Below, one piece after another: positions 38,511-40,630 of a stretch of 40,630 nt of DNA. The translations under genes were made by a program, and so were the position numbers. This DNA comes from a virus. The DNA lies in IMG/VR virus record IMGVR_UViG_3300025217_000022, positions 1-40,630 of that record. The stretch is one strand, 5' to 3'. The notes under the pieces are model-generated. The model saw only the letters and a program-made list of their open reading frames with translations. It was not told the origin of the DNA and did no database searches. Numbering within the stretch: the stretch's first letter is position 1; every line of letters starts with the position of its first letter.

Positions 38511-38875
38511 CCCGCACCCCTGCACAGCTGCACCAGATCGCGCGCGACGAACGCGCCCGCCGCAAGGCTGCTTGGGAAGCGGCCGGGGAGGGATCGTCCG
38601 ATCGTGCGCGCTATGACGATGCGCTCTGGTCGAACATCGAACAGATGGCGGGATTGGAAGCCAGCGACCCGACATGCCTTCGGCGCGAACTGCAATGGTG
38701 GAGCATGCCGCAACGAGAGATCATGGCGCGAAACGCGTGGGCCACCGCCTACAAGGCGGACGCCAATCTTGATCACACTGTCGATGCCAATCTCGACAAG
38801 ATCGCCGACCTGTTCGCCCTTTATCGCTGGGTCCGCCCGATAGGCTGGTCGCCCTACAAGACGGAGGCTGCATGA
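38507..38875 (+). CDS. Third gene of the rightward operon, unrecognised
   Basis: 122 residues, helical and hydrophilic: TPAQLHQIARDERARRKAAWEAAG, a long charged helix, then RYDDALWSNIEQMAGLE, LRRELQWWSMPQREIMARNAWATAYKADANLDHTV and YRWVRPIGWSPYKTEAA. Aromatic-rich and basic, without a known domain. ATGA overlap with the tiny membrane gene upstream and with the next gene downstream. Probably a small early protein acting on DNA or host factors; the evidence is only its position. Confidence 0.65.
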   Translation: MTRTPAQLHQIARDERARRKAAWEAAGEGSSDRARYDDALWSNIEQMAGLEASDPTCLRRELQWWSMPQREIMARNAWATAYKADANLDHTVDANLDKIADLFALYRWVRPIGWSPYKTEAA

Positions 38876-39039
38876 ACGCGCCCTTCCGCCCTCCACCATC
38901 GGTCGAGCTGCTAGATTTCGTGCGCGCCCTTGCGCGCGCAGACGAAGCGCGCGACTTTGACCGCCGCACCCGATCGACAGGATTCCCCGCACATGCGGAC
39001 CATCATCTACGCCCGATACAGCACCGATCTACAAAATAG
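38872..39039 (+). CDS. Small protein overlapping the integrase start
   Basis: 55 residues from ATG 38872 (ATGA overlap with the upstream gene): NAPFRPPPSVELLDFVRALARADEARDFDRR, then a polar tail. It overlaps the integrase start (38993) by 47 bp in another frame, so integrase translation may depend on it. The sequence is typical of small early phage genes, with a Pro-rich start and a charged helix. Not recognised; its existence rests on the overlap and the sequence look. Confidence 0.5.
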   Translation: MNAPFRPPPSVELLDFVRALARADEARDFDRRTRSTGFPAHADHHLRPIQHRSTK

Positions 39040-40630
39040 CCGGTCGATCGCCGACCAGATCGCGCTGTGTCGAGAGCGCGCCACCGCCGAAGGCTGGCAG
39101 ATTATCGACACCTTCACCGATGCAGAAATCAGCGGCGCCGCAGGTATAGGCGAAGATCAGCGCCCCGGAATGAACGCCCTACTCGGCCGTGTCGAACAGG
39201 GTGGCGTCGATCAGGTGCTTGCCGAATCGACCAGCCGTATCGCACGACACCAGGGCGACGGCTTCGCAATCCGTGAACGCCTGTCCTACTATGGCGCGCG
39301 CCTGTTCACCCTTTCCCAGGGCGAGATCGACGAAATCAAGGGCTGGGTGCAGGGCTTCCTCGATTCGCAGGCGCGGAAAGACATCGCTTTCAACGTAAAG
39401 CGCGGCCAACGCGGTACCGTCCGTTCCGGCCGATCGCCCGCTGGCCTTGCCTACGGCTACAAGAAAGCCAACCGCCTCGACGATCGCGGCGACCTGGTGC
39501 GTGGCCTACGCGCGATCGACGCGGACCAGGCAGAGATCGTCCGCCGAATCTTCGGCGAATATGCCTCCCACCGCAGCGCACGCCAGATCGCCGCAGGATT
39601 GAATGCCGAAGGCATACCCGGCCCGACAGGTGGCACATGGCGCAGCTCCACTATTACCGGTGACCGCCAGCGCAAGAATGGCATGCTTCAAAACCGGATA
39701 TACGTCGGCAAGATCGTCCATGAACGGACCAGCAAGGTCGCCGACCCGCGTACCCGCAAGGAACGCATCCGCCCCAATCCTGAAGCCGACTGGATCGAGG
39801 CCGACGCGCCGGATCTTCGCATCATCGATGATGCGACGTGGGACACCGTGCAGCAGCTGCGCAACACCTACAGCACGGTCCGGCCCGAAATGGCCCGCCG
39901 CCCCAAGCGCTTGCTTTCTGGCATTGGCCGGTGCGGCATCTGCGGTGGCGGATGGAACGTGATCGGACGCGACCAATGGGCATGCGGCAAGCATCGGGAC
40001 GGCGGCGGGTGCTCCAACAATCGAACGATCAAGACGCATGTCTATGAACAGAAAGTGCTGGACGGCCTGCGCGACGACATGCTGCATCCGGATGTCGTCT
40101 CGGCCTATGTGCGCGAATATCATGAGAGCCGCCGCCGACGTACCCAAGAGGTTGCGCAACAGCGCGCCAAGCTGGAACGCCGCCACCGCGAAGCCACCAC
40201 GAAAATGGAGCGACTCGTGAACGCGGTTGCCGACGGTGGCGAAGAGTTCGTCGAGATCCGCGCAATCCTGTCGAAAGCAAGGAACGACCGCGACGCCATT
40301 GCGCACCAGCTGGCCGATCTGGAGGCTTGCCCAGTGATCACCCTGCACCCCGGCATCGCAGACGACTATCGCGCCCAGATCGTGGTGCTGACTGAAGCAT
40401 TGAGCGGCAACGGCCACGCCCAACTAGAGGCGATACCCAAGCTTCGCGCGCTGATTGGCAGTGTCACGGTCTATCCCGCTGAAGGTCGGCGTGGCGTCGA
40501 GGTCGAAGCCACCGGCCGTATCGCCAACATGCTGGCTCTCGCCACCGGCCAGGCGCTGAACGCCTCAATGTATGTTAGCGGTGGAGCGGGTAGCGGGGAT
40601 CGAACCCGCATCACAAGCTTGGAAGGCTAG
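38993..40630 (+). CDS. int: Large serine integrase
   Basis: 545 residues, site-specific recombinase that inserts and, with a helper, excises the phage. Resolvase domain 1-150: IIYARYSTDLQNSRSI with catalytic Ser10 and Arg8, then the helix region and DQVLAESTSRIARHQGDG. Recombinase domain about 155-270 (GLAYGYKKANRL, RQIAAGLNAEGIPGPTGGTW, NRIYVGKIVHERTS). Zinc ribbon with CGICGG and later Cys at about residues 320-350, then a coiled coil (about 370-445) and the C-terminal part. ATG at 38993 has AGGA 10 nt upstream. The last 15 codons are the antisense of tRNA-Gly(TCC), so the gene ends in the attachment region. Confidence 0.93.
   Translation: MRTIIYARYSTDLQNSRSIADQIALCRERATAEGWQIIDTFTDAEISGAAGIGEDQRPGMNALLGRVEQGGVDQVLAESTSRIARHQGDGFAIRERLSYYGARLFTLSQGEIDEIKGWVQGFLDSQARKDIAFNVKRGQRGTVRSGRSPAGLAYGYKKANRLDDRGDLVRGLRAIDADQAEIVRRIFGEYASHRSARQIAAGLNAEGIPGPTGGTWRSSTITGDRQRKNGMLQNRIYVGKIVHERTSKVADPRTRKERIRPNPEADWIEADAPDLRIIDDATWDTVQQLRNTYSTVRPEMARRPKRLLSGIGRCGICGGGWNVIGRDQWACGKHRDGGGCSNNRTIKTHVYEQKVLDGLRDDMLHPDVVSAYVREYHESRRRRTQEVAQQRAKLERRHREATTKMERLVNAVADGGEEFVEIRAILSKARNDRDAIAHQLADLEACPVITLHPGIADDYRAQIVVLTEALSGNGHAQLEAIPKLRALIGSVTVYPAEGRRGVEVEATGRIANMLALATGQALNASMYVSGGAGSGDRTRITSLEG
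40582..40630 (-). tRNA. 3' part of tRNA-Gly(TCC), attachment site
   Basis: Read on the minus strand this is the anticodon arm CTAGC-CTTCCAA-GCTTG (anticodon TCC), a four-base variable region, the T-arm GCGGG-TTCGATC-CCCGC, the acceptor strand TACCCGC, T and CCA. Only the 3' half lies in the window; the 5' half should be beyond 40630. One anticodon stem pair (T-T) is mismatched. It marks the right attachment end. No matching copy is visible in positions 1-1466. Confidence 0.72.

Overview
The window is an almost complete temperate siphophage prophage in a GC-rich alphaproteobacterium, most likely a sphingomonad. Three things point there: the mix of gene families, a LexA box of the alphaproteobacterial type (GTTC-N7-GTTC), and a tRNA-Gly(TCC) fragment at the right edge. 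The family-level calls are recognised from protein sequence alone; no database search was run.

Layout, left to right. Positions 1-1465 hold two rightward genes of lower GC: a Nudix protein with the GDP-mannose mannosyl hydrolase pattern, and an unrecognised protein with an R-x4-H motif like that of HEPN RNases. They are flanking or accessory (moron) genes. From 1466 to about 36.9 kb nearly everything is leftward, in tightly overlapping genes (many ATGA or TGATG junctions). Read in transcription order from the right, these are: a Cro-like regulator (36.8 kb); small early genes; two ParB-fold proteins; a phage sliding clamp; an adenine-type methyltransferase; a DnaG/SF3 primase-helicase (29.4-26.2 kb); an intergenic block packed with TGGAAG repeats; a DUF6362-like protein; an HNH nuclease; small and large terminase; portal; S49 protease; HK97-type major capsid; head-tail connectors; tail tube; a frameshifted tail assembly chaperone; tape measure; tail tip proteins including a 1766-residue repeat-rich central fibre; an S74 tail fibre; and a lysis group with a signal-anchor GH24 endolysin.

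The switch lies at 36.6-37.9 kb. A CI-like S24 repressor (+) and Cro (-) diverge over three copies of a 21-bp operator. Two more copies sit 0.9 kb away in a rightward promoter that drives four small overlapping genes and a large serine integrase. Both main promoters carry the operator between -35 and -10 and share the -10 TAATTC. Between the 3' end of cI and that promoter is a short leftward gene with its own LexA-box promoter. The repressor has Pro-Gly where LexA-type self-cleavage needs Ala-Gly or Cys-Gly. The working model is therefore that SOS induction acts through this small LexA-controlled protein (an antirepressor) and not through repressor self-cleavage. This is inference and testable.

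The integrase gene runs at its 3' end into the antisense of a tRNA-Gly(TCC) gene, which marks the right attachment end. No matching fragment is visible at the left edge, so the left boundary is probably outside the window.
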